Shown here: positions 26,382 through 35,428 of the stretch, piece after piece | Layout: every line of letters begins with the position of its first letter | Numbering within the stretch: position 1 is the stretch's first letter | Assembly (NCBI GenBank): GCA_963699305.1 | Contig: OY969431.1 | Location: 930,001-994,000, forward strand | Reading direction: 5' to 3' | Source: JBGQAS01 sp963699305 | GTDB taxonomy: Bacteria; Chloroflexota; Anaerolineae; Anaerolineales; Anaerolineaceae | Length of the DNA stretch: 64,000 nt | The notes under the pieces: model-generated | What the model was told of the DNA's origin: nothing | Seen by the model: the letters and a program-made list of their open reading frames with translations, nothing else | Databases searched by the model: none | Made by a program: the position numbers and the translations under genes

Positions 26382-29300
26382 ATGAGTGATTTTCTCTTCC
26401 GTGGCACATTACAAGAAATTGACCCCTCTGTTTATGAGCTTATCCAGTTGGAGTCGGAACGACAAACAAAAAAACTAATCATGATCCCGAGTGAAAGCAC
26501 TTCCCCCTTCGCAGTGAGAGAATCATTGGGATCGGCATTTCAAAATCTATATGCCGAAGGGTATCCCGATGAAGAATCCCGATTATTTACTGAAGCTCAA
26601 ATAATGAATTATGATGCTCGTCTTACTTACTATCGTAGGTATTCGGATCCGAGATATTATAAAGGTGTTGAATACGCTGATATTGTTGAGTCACTCGCTC
26701 GTCGTCGATGTTCAGAATTATTTGCAACATCAGAATTCTCAGCAGATGAGATCTTTTCCAATGTTCAACCACTTTCAGGGGCTCCCGCAAACAATGCTGT
26801 ATATACAGCGCTCATCAATCCCGGAGATACCATTCTAGGGATGAACCTACTCCATGGTGGTCATTTATCCCATGGTTCTTCTGTAAATCGTTCCGGAAAG
26901 TTATATAAAGTTGTCCATTACACCATTAATTATGAAACCGGACAGATTGATTACGAAGCTGTGCAAACTCTTGCTACAGAGAATAAACCGAAAATTATTA
27001 TTGCAGGTTATTCGTCCTATCCATGGGTACCTGATTGGAAAAAGTTCCGTGAAATTGCTGATTCTGTAGGTGCAATTTTGCTAGCCGATATTTCGCATAT
27101 TGCCGGCATGGTAGCCGCAAAAGTAATCCCCTCACCTGTTGGGTATGCACAAGTCATTACTTTTACAACTCATAAAACGCTATGTGGTCCAAGGGGTGCT
27201 TGTATCATTACACATGATTCAGCTATCGCAAAAAAGATCGATCGGGGAGTATTTCCAGGTGAACAAGGTGGACCTCATGTACATGTTTTTGCAGCTCTCG
27301 CGAGAACCTTTAAATTAGCAAAGACCGAACAATTTACAAAACTTCAAAAGCAGATAGTAGTAAATTGCAAGCGATTAACGGATCAATTACAAAAACGTTC
27401 ATTAATAATCGCTTATGGTGGTACAGATACACATCTCACAAACATTGATTGTAAGACTGTAATTGGGGATGATGGAACTTCTCTTTCCGGCGATTTGACA
27501 GCAAGGATCTTGGATATCTCTGGAATTGTGCTAAATCGTAACACCATCCCCGGTGATAAAACAGCGTTATTTGCATCTGGCATCCGCCTGGGCACTCCAT
27601 GGGTCACCCAACGAGGACTAAAGGAACCAGAAATGGTGAAAATTGGCGACATTATCGCCGACGTGATGACGGCAATAAAACCGTATAAAGTCGATACGAA
27701 ACAAGGTCCGGCAATTCGAGCGAAGGTGGATTTCCAAGTTCTAGAGGATACCAAAATCCGTGTTCGAAATCTTGCAATACAAGCTGGTATTGACTATAAA
27801 CCCACTTCACATGCCTATCCACATTATTTCTTTATTGATGATAAACCAGCATCAATAAATGACTTGGTGGGATTGGACATCTCTGGTATTAATACGCGAC
27901 AATTTGTGAACTTTGCTTTTGAATCCGATTCAGAAGAATTGGAAATCGGTGATTCTCAAAGGACCAAATTACAAACACCTAAGCAAACCATTGATGGAAT
28001 ATTGACATTAATTGACAAAGAGACCTATCAATTCACATTTGCATCCAAAGAATATGGGATTGCTGCAACCTGGTTACGTGAACTATCCGATGGTTATGTA
28101 AAATTCGATCCAGATGTTTTAAGGAGATTACCAGGACCAATTTATATTAACGAGAGTAAGGAAATCAACACAAAATCGTCTAGTAAAGGAATTTCCAATT
28201 CAGAGAAACCATATTTTGTAGGGTGCGAACCTTCCAAAGGGAAAAAACTCCCTGAATTTGCCTGGAATGAGCCTCACCTTACTAAGCCTCACCGGACGCC
28301 TCTATATGACACCCATGTCAAAATGGGGGCAAAAATGGTTGAATTTGCAGGTTGGGAAATGCCGGTGTGGTACTCTTCTGTCATGGAAGAACACCTTGCA
28401 ACGCGTAAAGCCGCAGGTTTATTCGATGTATCTCATATGGGTGTCTATCAAGTCGAAGGACCACTGGCTGTCGCTTTTCTAGATTGTGTTTGTGGAAACG
28501 ACATCGGTGGATTGGAAGTTGGAGAGAGTTGTTATACACACTTTCTGGATCCGCATTCAAATGTCATCGATGATTGTCTCGTTTACCATAGAGCCAAAGA
28601 AAAGTATCTTGTCGTGGTAAATGCTTCCAATGATGATAAAGATTGGGCATGGTTAAATGCTGTACATGATGGTTCTGTTATGGTGGACGTTTTCAAACCA
28701 TGGGTAAAAGCCTTTGGACGTAAAGCCATCTTAAGGAACTTGCGAGATCCTAAAGAAGGAAAGGATCAAAGGATCGATATAGCTTTACAAGGTCAAAAAT
28801 CACGGGAGATTTTGCTCTCGCTTGGGTGTGACGAAAAAACTCGTAGAAAAATAGTTGCCCTCAAACGAACCGAACTCTGTGAAGCAACCATCGGTGGTTT
28901 TGACCTAGTGGTTTCACGGACTGGATATACGGGTGAAAAAATGGCATTTGAGCTCTTTGTCCATCCAGGAAAATGTGTCAGTTTTTGGAATGCATTATTA
29001 AATGCAGGTCAATCCATGGGTTTGAAAGCATGTGGTTTGGGTGCACGTGACTCACTACGTACAGAAGCTGGATTACCTCTCTATGGACACGAAATGGCAG
29101 GTGACCGTGGATTGGGAGTAGCAGAAGCTGGATTTTGCACTTACGTAAAAATTTACAAACCCTGGTTCATCGGGCGTGATGCGTTTATAGAAAGGGAGAA
29201 AACCCGAAAGGGAGAAGTCTACCGCTTCCGTTTCAATGAAAAAGGTATACGCATGGCACATGGCGGGGACCCTGTTTTGGATGCAAAAGGGAAAACCATC

Positions 29301-29513
29301 GGTTATGTTACAAGTTGTGCGATCGACAGTGAATCATTCTTGACAGGTCAGGCTTATATTGAACAAAACTCAATTACGGAAGGTTTTCCAATTTTCGTTT
29401 TCCAAGGAGCACCGAACATTAGCAACAAAGCTCCCTCAGAATTAAAATCCGGGGATCGGGTTGTATTGCCAACCCCGGCTACAATTGTGAGCAGATTTCC
29501 TAAACTCTACTAA
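26382..29513 (+). CDS. Serine hydroxymethyltransferase-aminomethyltransferase (GlyA-GcvT) fusion
   Basis: A 1,043-residue fusion in one-carbon metabolism. Residues 1-430 are serine hydroxymethyltransferase: NLYAEGYP, the PLP lysine Lys265 in TFTTHKTLCGPRGA, and IRLGTPWVTQRG. SHMT moves a one-carbon unit from serine to tetrahydrofolate. Residues about 634-1043 are GcvT, the T protein of the glycine cleavage system, with KMVEFAGWEMPVWY, GLFDVSHMG, SRTGYTGE and LGARDSLRTEAGLPLYGHE. Between them, residues about 480-590 (GLDISGINTRQF ... IDGILTLIDKETYQF) look like a degenerate half of a GcvT N-domain. Both enzymes use tetrahydrofolate, so fusion could channel methylene-THF. The start is ATG 26382, 10 bases after AAGGAG; ATG 26373 is too close to that site. 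Confidence 0.92.
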   Translation: MSDFLFRGTLQEIDPSVYELIQLESERQTKKLIMIPSESTSPFAVRESLGSAFQNLYAEGYPDEESRLFTEAQIMNYDARLTYYRRYSDPRYYKGVEYADIVESLARRRCSELFATSEFSADEIFSNVQPLSGAPANNAVYTALINPGDTILGMNLLHGGHLSHGSSVNRSGKLYKVVHYTINYETGQIDYEAVQTLATENKPKIIIAGYSSYPWVPDWKKFREIADSVGAILLADISHIAGMVAAKVIPSPVGYAQVITFTTHKTLCGPRGACIITHDSAIAKKIDRGVFPGEQGGPHVHVFAALARTFKLAKTEQFTKLQKQIVVNCKRLTDQLQKRSLIIAYGGTDTHLTNIDCKTVIGDDGTSLSGDLTARILDISGIVLNRNTIPGDKTALFASGIRLGTPWVTQRGLKEPEMVKIGDIIADVMTAIKPYKVDTKQGPAIRAKVDFQVLEDTKIRVRNLAIQAGIDYKPTSHAYPHYFFIDDKPASINDLVGLDISGINTRQFVNFAFESDSEELEIGDSQRTKLQTPKQTIDGILTLIDKETYQFTFASKEYGIAATWLRELSDGYVKFDPDVLRRLPGPIYINESKEINTKSSSKGISNSEKPYFVGCEPSKGKKLPEFAWNEPHLTKPHRTPLYDTHVKMGAKMVEFAGWEMPVWYSSVMEEHLATRKAAGLFDVSHMGVYQVEGPLAVAFLDCVCGNDIGGLEVGESCYTHFLDPHSNVIDDCLVYHRAKEKYLVVVNASNDDKDWAWLNAVHDGSVMVDVFKPWVKAFGRKAILRNLRDPKEGKDQRIDIALQGQKSREILLSLGCDEKTRRKIVALKRTELCEATIGGFDLVVSRTGYTGEKMAFELFVHPGKCVSFWNALLNAGQSMGLKACGLGARDSLRTEAGLPLYGHEMAGDRGLGVAEAGFCTYVKIYKPWFIGRDAFIEREKTRKGEVYRFRFNEKGIRMAHGGDPVLDAKGKTIGYVTSCAIDSESFLTGQAYIEQNSITEGFPIFVFQGAPNISNKAPSELKSGDRVVLPTPATIVSRFPKLY

Positions 29514-29531
29514 ATATTTAAAGGAGAAAGA

Positions 29532-30755
29532 ATGCAGCAAACACTTTGGGATCTTCGCTACGCTCAACGAACTCAACGGATGAAAAGTTCAGCTATCAGG
29601 GAATTGTTGAAATTGACCGAACTTCCTAATATCATCTCTTTTGGCGGAGGACTTCCAGCGCCCGAAGTTTTCCCTTTAGCAGAATTCAAAGCCGCTTGCA
29701 ACACCGTTCTCAATGAAGTTGGACCCCTAGCTTTGCAATATGGCACAACAGAAGGATATCTCCCACTCCGGGAAATGATAGTGAGGCATTCTGCCAAATA
29801 CGGAATTGAAGTAAATCCTGATAATATATTGATTACTTCAGGTTCGCAACAGGCTCTTGATCTCATTGGAAAAATATTTATTAATCGTGGCGATCGCATC
29901 CTTGTGGAATCGCCCACATATCTAGGTGCACTTCAAGCCTGGAATGCATATGGAGCGGAATATGTGGCAGTCCCTTCAGATGACAACGGCATGATCACAG
30001 ATGAGTTAGAGGCAGCTTTGCGTGCTGGTCCAAAATTTATCTACGTTCTTCCTAATTTTCAAAATCCAACGGGTACAACAATCTCACTTGAAAGACGGAA
30101 AAAACTCATTGACTTGGCGGATCGCTATGGTGTGCCAATCATCGAAGATGATCCGTATGGTCAATTACGTTTCGAAGGTGACCACCTACCCTCTGTGGTT
30201 GTTTTGGATAACCAAACACGCACAAAGAATGGTTGCTACAGTGGTAATGTAATCTACTTGAGCACCTTTTCAAAGATCCTCGCTCCAGGAATCCGCCTCG
30301 CCTGGGTCATTGCCCCCCCGGAAGTTATCCGTAAACTCGTCCAGGCAAAACAAGGCGCTGACCTCAACACTTCGACATTTAATCAAATTGTTGCCCATGA
30401 AGTTGGCAAGGGTGGTTTCCTGGATAAACATGTTTTCAAAATACGTGCCACCTACCAGGAAAGGCGTGATGTCATGCTCGAAGCTCTGGAGGAACATATG
30501 CCCGATGGAGTTAAGTGGACCCATCCACAAGGTGGATTGTTCCTTTGGGCTACGCTTCCAGTCGGTGCAAATGCAGCAGACTTGCTTCAGGAAGCAGTCA
30601 AGGAAAAAGTAGCATATGTACCTGGAGCTTCTTTCCATCCATGCGGAGGTGGGGAAAATACTCTGCGTTTGAATTTTTCATATTCTAAACCGGAACTAAT
30701 AAATGAAGGTATTGGTAGGCTTGGAAAGGTTTTTAAATCTTTTCTGAAAAAATAA
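29532..30755 (+). CDS. PLP-dependent aminotransferase, LysN/2-aminoadipate type
   Basis: A 407-residue fold-type I aminotransferase. Recognisable motifs are ISFGGGLPAPEVFP near the N-terminus, ALQYGTTEGYLPLRE, SGSQQALDL, NFQNPTGTT with the conserved Asn, EDDPYGQLRFEG, and the PLP lysine Lys248 in STFSKILAPGIRLAW. The pattern matches the LysN/2-aminoadipate and related branched substrate group. AAAGGAG precedes the ATG, 19 bases after the SHMT-GcvT stop, so the two are likely co-transcribed. A strong terminator follows. The amino donor and acceptor are not determined by sequence alone. Confidence 0.88.
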   Translation: MQQTLWDLRYAQRTQRMKSSAIRELLKLTELPNIISFGGGLPAPEVFPLAEFKAACNTVLNEVGPLALQYGTTEGYLPLREMIVRHSAKYGIEVNPDNILITSGSQQALDLIGKIFINRGDRILVESPTYLGALQAWNAYGAEYVAVPSDDNGMITDELEAALRAGPKFIYVLPNFQNPTGTTISLERRKKLIDLADRYGVPIIEDDPYGQLRFEGDHLPSVVVLDNQTRTKNGCYSGNVIYLSTFSKILAPGIRLAWVIAPPEVIRKLVQAKQGADLNTSTFNQIVAHEVGKGGFLDKHVFKIRATYQERRDVMLEALEEHMPDGVKWTHPQGGLFLWATLPVGANAADLLQEAVKEKVAYVPGASFHPCGGGENTLRLNFSYSKPELINEGIGRLGKVFKSFLKK

Positions 30756-30764
30756 ATATATATA

Positions 30765-30794
30765 AACCGGACTCTCTTCAGAGTCCGGTTTTTT
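30765..30794. terminator. Terminator after the aminotransferase
   Basis: AACCGGACTCT (30765-30775), loop CTTC, AGAGTCCGGTT (30780-30790), then T's to 30794. Perfect 11-bp stem. It lies between convergent genes, and its last base touches the stop of the kinase gene. Confidence 0.9.
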
Positions 30795-32512
30795 CAACTA
30801 TTTTTCCACACTTTAAAATCACCTAATATTGAACCGCCAATAAACTCCCTTAAGATGGAATTATCCGGTACAAATTCTACTGGGATTTCCAGGAACCATT
30901 CCAGTAAAGCAAGTAACCGCTTCGCTTCTATGTATTCTGGGACTCCAAATGGTACCTGGCGTAACAAGGGCTCGGCAAAATTTTTCAGAGCTGATAGTTC
31001 ATAGACCAGCGCAGAATTAAAAACATCATCTGCGTTTTCCTGATAGGGAAAAATATTGTTTTTTTCTCCTAGCCGCACAGAATCCCATCGTTGGATGGTT
31101 TGCATGGCGTTATAACCACGGGAAAATGAATCGCGGACAATCCTCCTTATCAATCGTGTATCAGTAGTAGAAATTCGATTATGGCGATCCAAGTTCAATT
31201 GGGTAAGACACGAAACATATGCCCTGAAAGTTTTTTCGGTAGGAATATCGGGAATAAGGCGTGGATTCAATCCATGAATTCCTTCAAGTATGATTAATTG
31301 ATCTTTTTGCAATTGAATAATTTGTCCTGGTTGGCTGATTCCTGCTTTGAAATCAAAATAGGGTAATTGAATTTCTTCACCTGCGACAAGTCGTATCAAA
31401 TGTTCATTGAGCAACTTGATGTTTAATGCTCCAAGTGCTTCGAAATCAGGTTTGCCATCTTCCCCTGATGGAGTATCATCGCGGTCCACAAAGTAATTAT
31501 CCATTTCTAATGCAAACGGGGACAATCCTAAAGCAAGCAACTGGATGGCCAGTCGGCGTGAGAATGTTGTTTTTCCAGAAGAAGAAGGACCTGAAATAAG
31601 GACAATCCTGGTCTCCTTGGAGCGATCTTCAATTTTTCGCGCAATTTCGGCAATTTTTTGTTCATGCAGAGCTTCGGAAACGAGGATTACTTCGCGTGAA
31701 CGACCGCTATTGATTGCATCATTCAATGCTCCTACACTTTCGATGCCCAACCGCACCAACCAGTCTCCATATTGTCTGAAAGTGGAAAGAAGCTTCGGAT
31801 AATCCGGCATGGGAAGCAAATTGGTTGGAGCGTTTCTGTGAGGAAATTGCAGCGTAAATCCTTCGCCCATTTGGTTCAGAGCAAACCATTTAAGATAACC
31901 TGTTGAAGGCACCATATATCCGTGATGATAATCAAAGTGGTCATTCAACTGATATAACACCAAGTTCTTTTTCTGTCGATATTTTAACAAACGAACTTTG
32001 TCGTTTTGGTTTTGCTTTTCAAAAAGATCGATAGCTTCAGGTAAAGGAACTAATTTCTTTTCAAAATGCAAATCGCAATCCACCATTTCGCGCATTTGTG
32101 CTTCGAGATTCCATAATTCTTCTTGACTCAGTGGAGGACGATTCAATACCTGGCAGTAAAACCCACCGGAGGACACCGAATGATCCACGGTGAGGGCAGC
32201 ATCAGGAAATAATTCATGAAAAGCCGTCACCAGTAGAAACGTAACCGAACGTCGATAAATTCTCGCCCCATCTGAATCTGCCATTGTAACGAGTTGGACA
32301 CGAGCATCCATCTCTACGGGAAATGTTAATTCTCGTAATACGTTATTTACAATAGCACCCATGATGGGAGGGTCGGTATACTCTGGTAACACCATTAGAA
32401 ATTCACTTAACGGCATACCTCTCGGACCGGTAATCACTTTACCATCCGAAAGATGCAATTCCACGGAATTTCTTGGAGCAGTCATCTTGAATGGTATTCT
32501 CTTCTTTGTCAT
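30794..32512 (-). CDS. Uridine kinase-like P-loop kinase with TGS and tRNA-synthetase SAD-like N-terminus
   Basis: A 572-residue fusion. Residues 1-75 resemble a TGS domain (HLSDGKVITGPRGMPLSEFL). Residues about 80-200 resemble the second additional domain of threonyl-/alanyl-tRNA synthetases (TAFHELFPDAALTVDHSVSSGGFYCQV). From about residue 300 comes a phosphoribulokinase/uridine kinase fold with Walker A GPSSSGKTTF, DNYFVDRDDTP and LEGIHGLN. The fused type is known in several bacteria as a nucleoside kinase; the substrate is presumably a nucleoside, but this is inferred from the family. A 300-base gap separates it from the divergent lipoate-ligase-like gene. The ATG has no strong ribosome site. 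Confidence 0.85.
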   Translation of the reverse strand: MTKKRIPFKMTAPRNSVELHLSDGKVITGPRGMPLSEFLMVLPEYTDPPIMGAIVNNVLRELTFPVEMDARVQLVTMADSDGARIYRRSVTFLLVTAFHELFPDAALTVDHSVSSGGFYCQVLNRPPLSQEELWNLEAQMREMVDCDLHFEKKLVPLPEAIDLFEKQNQNDKVRLLKYRQKKNLVLYQLNDHFDYHHGYMVPSTGYLKWFALNQMGEGFTLQFPHRNAPTNLLPMPDYPKLLSTFRQYGDWLVRLGIESVGALNDAINSGRSREVILVSEALHEQKIAEIARKIEDRSKETRIVLISGPSSSGKTTFSRRLAIQLLALGLSPFALEMDNYFVDRDDTPSGEDGKPDFEALGALNIKLLNEHLIRLVAGEEIQLPYFDFKAGISQPGQIIQLQKDQLIILEGIHGLNPRLIPDIPTEKTFRAYVSCLTQLNLDRHNRISTTDTRLIRRIVRDSFSRGYNAMQTIQRWDSVRLGEKNNIFPYQENADDVFNSALVYELSALKNFAEPLLRQVPFGVPEYIEAKRLLALLEWFLEIPVEFVPDNSILREFIGGSILGDFKVWKNS

Positions 32513-32816
32513 TTTTCGCTCGCAGGTCGAATGATACTACTGTTTTCATATTTTCAATGAAAAAGCCAGTCGTTCTTTTTCCTTGATTATGGGGTTTCAG
32601 GAAAAGTTTCAATAATTCCTTGAATTCATTTGCAAACTATGAAAGATCATTGTGCAATCGATCAAATTTAAGGTCATCCATTTCGAAAAACTAGCAAATA
32701 TATGCCTGAAAATGAAATCCTTCCCTCCAAGGTATTAATAATTCTTGCACTTAATGGATTATGTCATTTTTCTTTCTTTTTATCGATTTCTTGTCTGTTT
32801 TTCGAGATAAAATAGC
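32513..32816. other. Intergenic gap between divergent genes
   Basis: An AT-rich 304-base gap between the kinase gene (minus) and the lipoate/octanoyl transferase-like gene (plus). It must hold promoters for both. A TAAAAT at 32808-32813 lies just before the plus-strand start codons. No gene, RNA or repeat was recognised. Confidence 0.5.
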
Positions 32817-33647
32817 ATGATGCACTCATCAAAAGTACCTGGTTGGCGATTGATTGTATCCCAAGCAAAAAATGGTGCCTGGAATATGGCATTAGATGAA
32901 GCGATCCTTGTATTTGCTGCATCAAAGCAAATTCCACCCACACTTCGATTATATGAGTGGGAACCTCCATGTTTAAGTCTGGGATATGCTCAACAGTCAA
33001 AGGACGTAGATCTTCACGCTCTGGAAATCGAAAAATGGGATATTGTGCGCAGACCTACAGGGGGACGTGCAATTTTGCACACTAACGAATTGACCTATTC
33101 CATTTGCACTCCCACCGATGAACCATTTATGAAAGGGAATGTTCTTGAAAGTTACCGGTGGATCTCAGACGTGATGATCGCTGCGTTGCTAAACCTCAAT
33201 GTTTATGCTGATGCAAAAAAAATCTACACAAACACACCAACAACCTCTCAAGCAGTGTGTTTTGAAGTTCCTTCCAATTATGAGGTTACTTTTAAAGGCA
33301 AGAAATTAATTGGTAGCGCTCAATCGAGAAAAATGGGTGGAATTCTTCAACATGGGGCACTGCCATTGTCTGGTGATCTATCACAAATTAACCGAGTTTT
33401 GCGTTTTTCTTCTGTCGATAAACGGGATAAGGCATATGCCCGGCTGCTAGATCATGCAATTACATTGGAAAGTGCTCGTGGAAAACCAGTATCCTTTACC
33501 GAGGTATGTGATGCAATGAGATCTGCTTTTTCTACTAGCTTGCACACTGAACTCATTCCAGAACAACCTTCTATTGAAGAAATGAACTTAGCTGAAAAAC
33601 TTGTCAAAGATAAATATTCAAATCCAACTTGGACCTTCCGATTTTAA
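32817..33647 (+). CDS. Lipoate-protein ligase/octanoyltransferase (LplA/LipM-like)
   Basis: A 276-residue enzyme of the biotin/lipoate A/B ligase family, which attaches octanoate or lipoate to carrier lysines, such as glycine cleavage H protein. Motifs are NMALDEAIL, RRPTGGRAILH, the catalytic lysine region FKGKKLIGSAQSRK and ILQHGALPL. A cysteine in AVCFEVPSNYEV sits where LipM octanoyltransferases carry their active-site Cys, so octanoyl transfer is plausible. Two adjacent ATGs, at 32817 and 32820, can start it; the second would be leaderless from TAAAAT at 32808-32813. There is no Shine-Dalgarno. It heads a plus-strand run of four genes. Confidence 0.87.
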   Translation: MMHSSKVPGWRLIVSQAKNGAWNMALDEAILVFAASKQIPPTLRLYEWEPPCLSLGYAQQSKDVDLHALEIEKWDIVRRPTGGRAILHTNELTYSICTPTDEPFMKGNVLESYRWISDVMIAALLNLNVYADAKKIYTNTPTTSQAVCFEVPSNYEVTFKGKKLIGSAQSRKMGGILQHGALPLSGDLSQINRVLRFSSVDKRDKAYARLLDHAITLESARGKPVSFTEVCDAMRSAFSTSLHTELIPEQPSIEEMNLAEKLVKDKYSNPTWTFRF

Positions 33648-33663
33648 GAATCAGTAAAAATTC

Positions 33664-34335
33664 ATGAGCACATTTAAGCGAGGGCTAAAGATGGTAATGT
33701 ATGTGTGTGTAGGGTTAATCATTATCTTGATATTATGGGTTTTTATCACACGGACTGCGACTGTATTAGGCACAAAATCGCGAATAACTAAAATTGAGGA
33801 TTCCCAATCAGCGCCTGTGGCTATTGTCTTTGGTGCAGGCTTGCAAAGAAATGGATCCCCCTCACCTCTGCTCGAAGATCGGATAGTCACTGCTGCACAA
33901 CTATATTTTAATGGGAAGGTTGAAAAACTCCTTCTGAGCGGTGATAATCGTTTTCCCGATTACAATGAACCGGGAGCAATGAAGACCTTTGCTTTGCAAT
34001 TGGGTGTACCCGAAAATGCGATCGTTTTGGATTTTGCTGGTAGAAGAACATATGATACATGCTTCCGTGCCAAAGCCATATTTGAAGTAACGAAAGCCAT
34101 TCTCGTTACCCAAAATTTTCATCTTTCCAGGGCAATATTTTTATGCAGCAAAATGGATATAGAAGTAACCGGGGTTAACGCAGACCGAAGAAAATATGAA
34201 TCTGGATCATTTTTTATTTGGGAAGCCCGAGAAGTGCTAGCAATCAGTGCAGCACTCCTTGATATTTATGTGTTTAAACCTATTCCAGTTCTGGGAAACA
34301 AAGAACCCATTTTTCCAAGTTCATCGATCAACTAA
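33664..34335 (+). CDS. SanA/YdcF-like (DUF218) membrane-anchored protein
   Basis: A 223-residue protein with one N-terminal transmembrane segment (about residues 9-31, MVMYVCVGLIIILILWVF) and an outer DUF218 domain. Characteristic parts are APVAIVFGAGLQRNGSPSPLLEDRI, KLLLSGDN, NEPGAMKTFALQLGVP and RRTYDTCFRAK, then VTQNFHLSRAIFL. SanA-type proteins have been linked to envelope barrier function, but the biochemistry is unclear. The gene begins 16 bases after the lipoyl-transferase stop, without a clear ribosome site. Confidence 0.85.
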   Translation: MSTFKRGLKMVMYVCVGLIIILILWVFITRTATVLGTKSRITKIEDSQSAPVAIVFGAGLQRNGSPSPLLEDRIVTAAQLYFNGKVEKLLLSGDNRFPDYNEPGAMKTFALQLGVPENAIVLDFAGRRTYDTCFRAKAIFEVTKAILVTQNFHLSRAIFLCSKMDIEVTGVNADRRKYESGSFFIWEAREVLAISAALLDIYVFKPIPVLGNKEPIFPSSSIN

Positions 34336-34384
34336 GGATTGGTGTAATAGTTGCATCTATTCTGAATGACAAAGAGGTTATTAA

Positions 34385-34960
34385 ATGGATCGAGCTCAAG
34401 CTCTTGCTTTAGTAAATGAATTCGTAAAGAATACCAACCTGGTATCCCATATGCTCAGCGTAGAAGCAGCAATGCGGTTTTACGCTCGAAGTTTCCACGA
34501 AAACGAAGAGGAATGGGGAATTTGTGGTCTATTACATGATTTTGATTGGGAGATAAACCCTACCCTTGAAAAACATCCCTTGGCAGGCTCCCCAATTCTT
34601 GCTACCCGGGGAGTGCCCGATAATATCGTGCGGGCGATCCAAAGCCACGCTGATCATACCGGTATTCCACGTCAAACTCAGATGGAGAAAGCCTTATATG
34701 CATGCGATGAAGTAACTGGTCTGATTACCGCTGTAGTCCTTGTTCGTCCTTCCCGATCACTTTATGATTTAACTTCACAATCTGTAAAGAAGAAGTGGAA
34801 GGATAAAGCTTTTGCAGCAGGTGCAAACCGCGATGAGATCGAGAAAGCAGCGCGCGAATTTAATATCGAATTGTGGCAACATGTTGACAATGTAATTTCT
34901 GCAATGCGAATTATTGCAAAGGATTTACGATTGGAAGGAAATCTTCCCCTTCAAGATTAG
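34385..34960 (+). CDS. HD domain hydrolase
   Basis: A 191-residue metal-dependent phosphohydrolase of the HD superfamily. The metal ligands are visible as SHMLSVEAAM, GLLHDFDWE (the HD pair) and AIQSHADHTG, with a late Asp in ACDEVTGL. Proteins of this small group usually act on nucleotides or phosphate esters; the substrate here is unknown. AGAGG precedes the ATG. It is followed after nine bases by the NTF2-like gene, so the pair is probably co-transcribed. Confidence 0.85.
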   Translation: MDRAQALALVNEFVKNTNLVSHMLSVEAAMRFYARSFHENEEEWGICGLLHDFDWEINPTLEKHPLAGSPILATRGVPDNIVRAIQSHADHTGIPRQTQMEKALYACDEVTGLITAVVLVRPSRSLYDLTSQSVKKKWKDKAFAAGANRDEIEKAAREFNIELWQHVDNVISAMRIIAKDLRLEGNLPLQD

Positions 34961-34969
34961 GAGATTTTC

Positions 34970-35362
34970 ATGCATCTGCAAGAAGTAGATACTAAGGCTG
35001 AAAAGAAAATTCATCGTTTTGGAAATGTGCCAACCGCAAATATTGTGGAAAAACTGACTAACGCATTAAACAGTCATGAACCTAATATTCTCATCGATTT
35101 ATACAGTGAAGGAGCGGTCCTCGTCACCGCTGAAGAAACCATTCGGGGGTTGGCTTCGATTCACGCGTACTATAAAAAGCTTTTGATTAATGTACATCCA
35201 AATGGCAATTTTCAATTAACTAGAACAACCGGGAATGGTCAAACCCTTCATTTTTCGGTGAGTATCACTTCAAGAACTGAGAATGTAAAATTTTTTTCAA
35301 GCACAGTCGAACTACTGAAAGGGAAGATCAATAGTCATTATTTACATTTCTTAACCAATTGA
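34970..35362 (+). CDS. NTF2/SnoaL-like protein
   Basis: A 130-residue protein with the NTF2-like pattern: a helix (VEKLTNALNSHEPNILIDLYSEGAVLVT), the AEETIRGLASIHAYYKKLL segment, then antiparallel strands. Such folds serve as small enzymes or binding domains. No catalytic residues can be named. AGGAG (34960-34964) lies just before the ATG. Its 3' end faces the gyrA stop; the 66-base gap holds no convincing terminator. Confidence 0.7.
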   Translation: MHLQEVDTKAEKKIHRFGNVPTANIVEKLTNALNSHEPNILIDLYSEGAVLVTAEETIRGLASIHAYYKKLLINVHPNGNFQLTRTTGNGQTLHFSVSITSRTENVKFFSSTVELLKGKINSHYLHFLTN

Positions 35363-35428
35363 AGAATATTAAAATATCATACTAAGATGAGTCCATCTCG
35401 TAGAATAGCTTAATAACAACAAATCGGA

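Noticed and set aside
35363..35428. Terminator between the NTF2-like gene and gyrA
   Set aside because: Only a very short stem (AGATG/CATCT) is present, without a T run.
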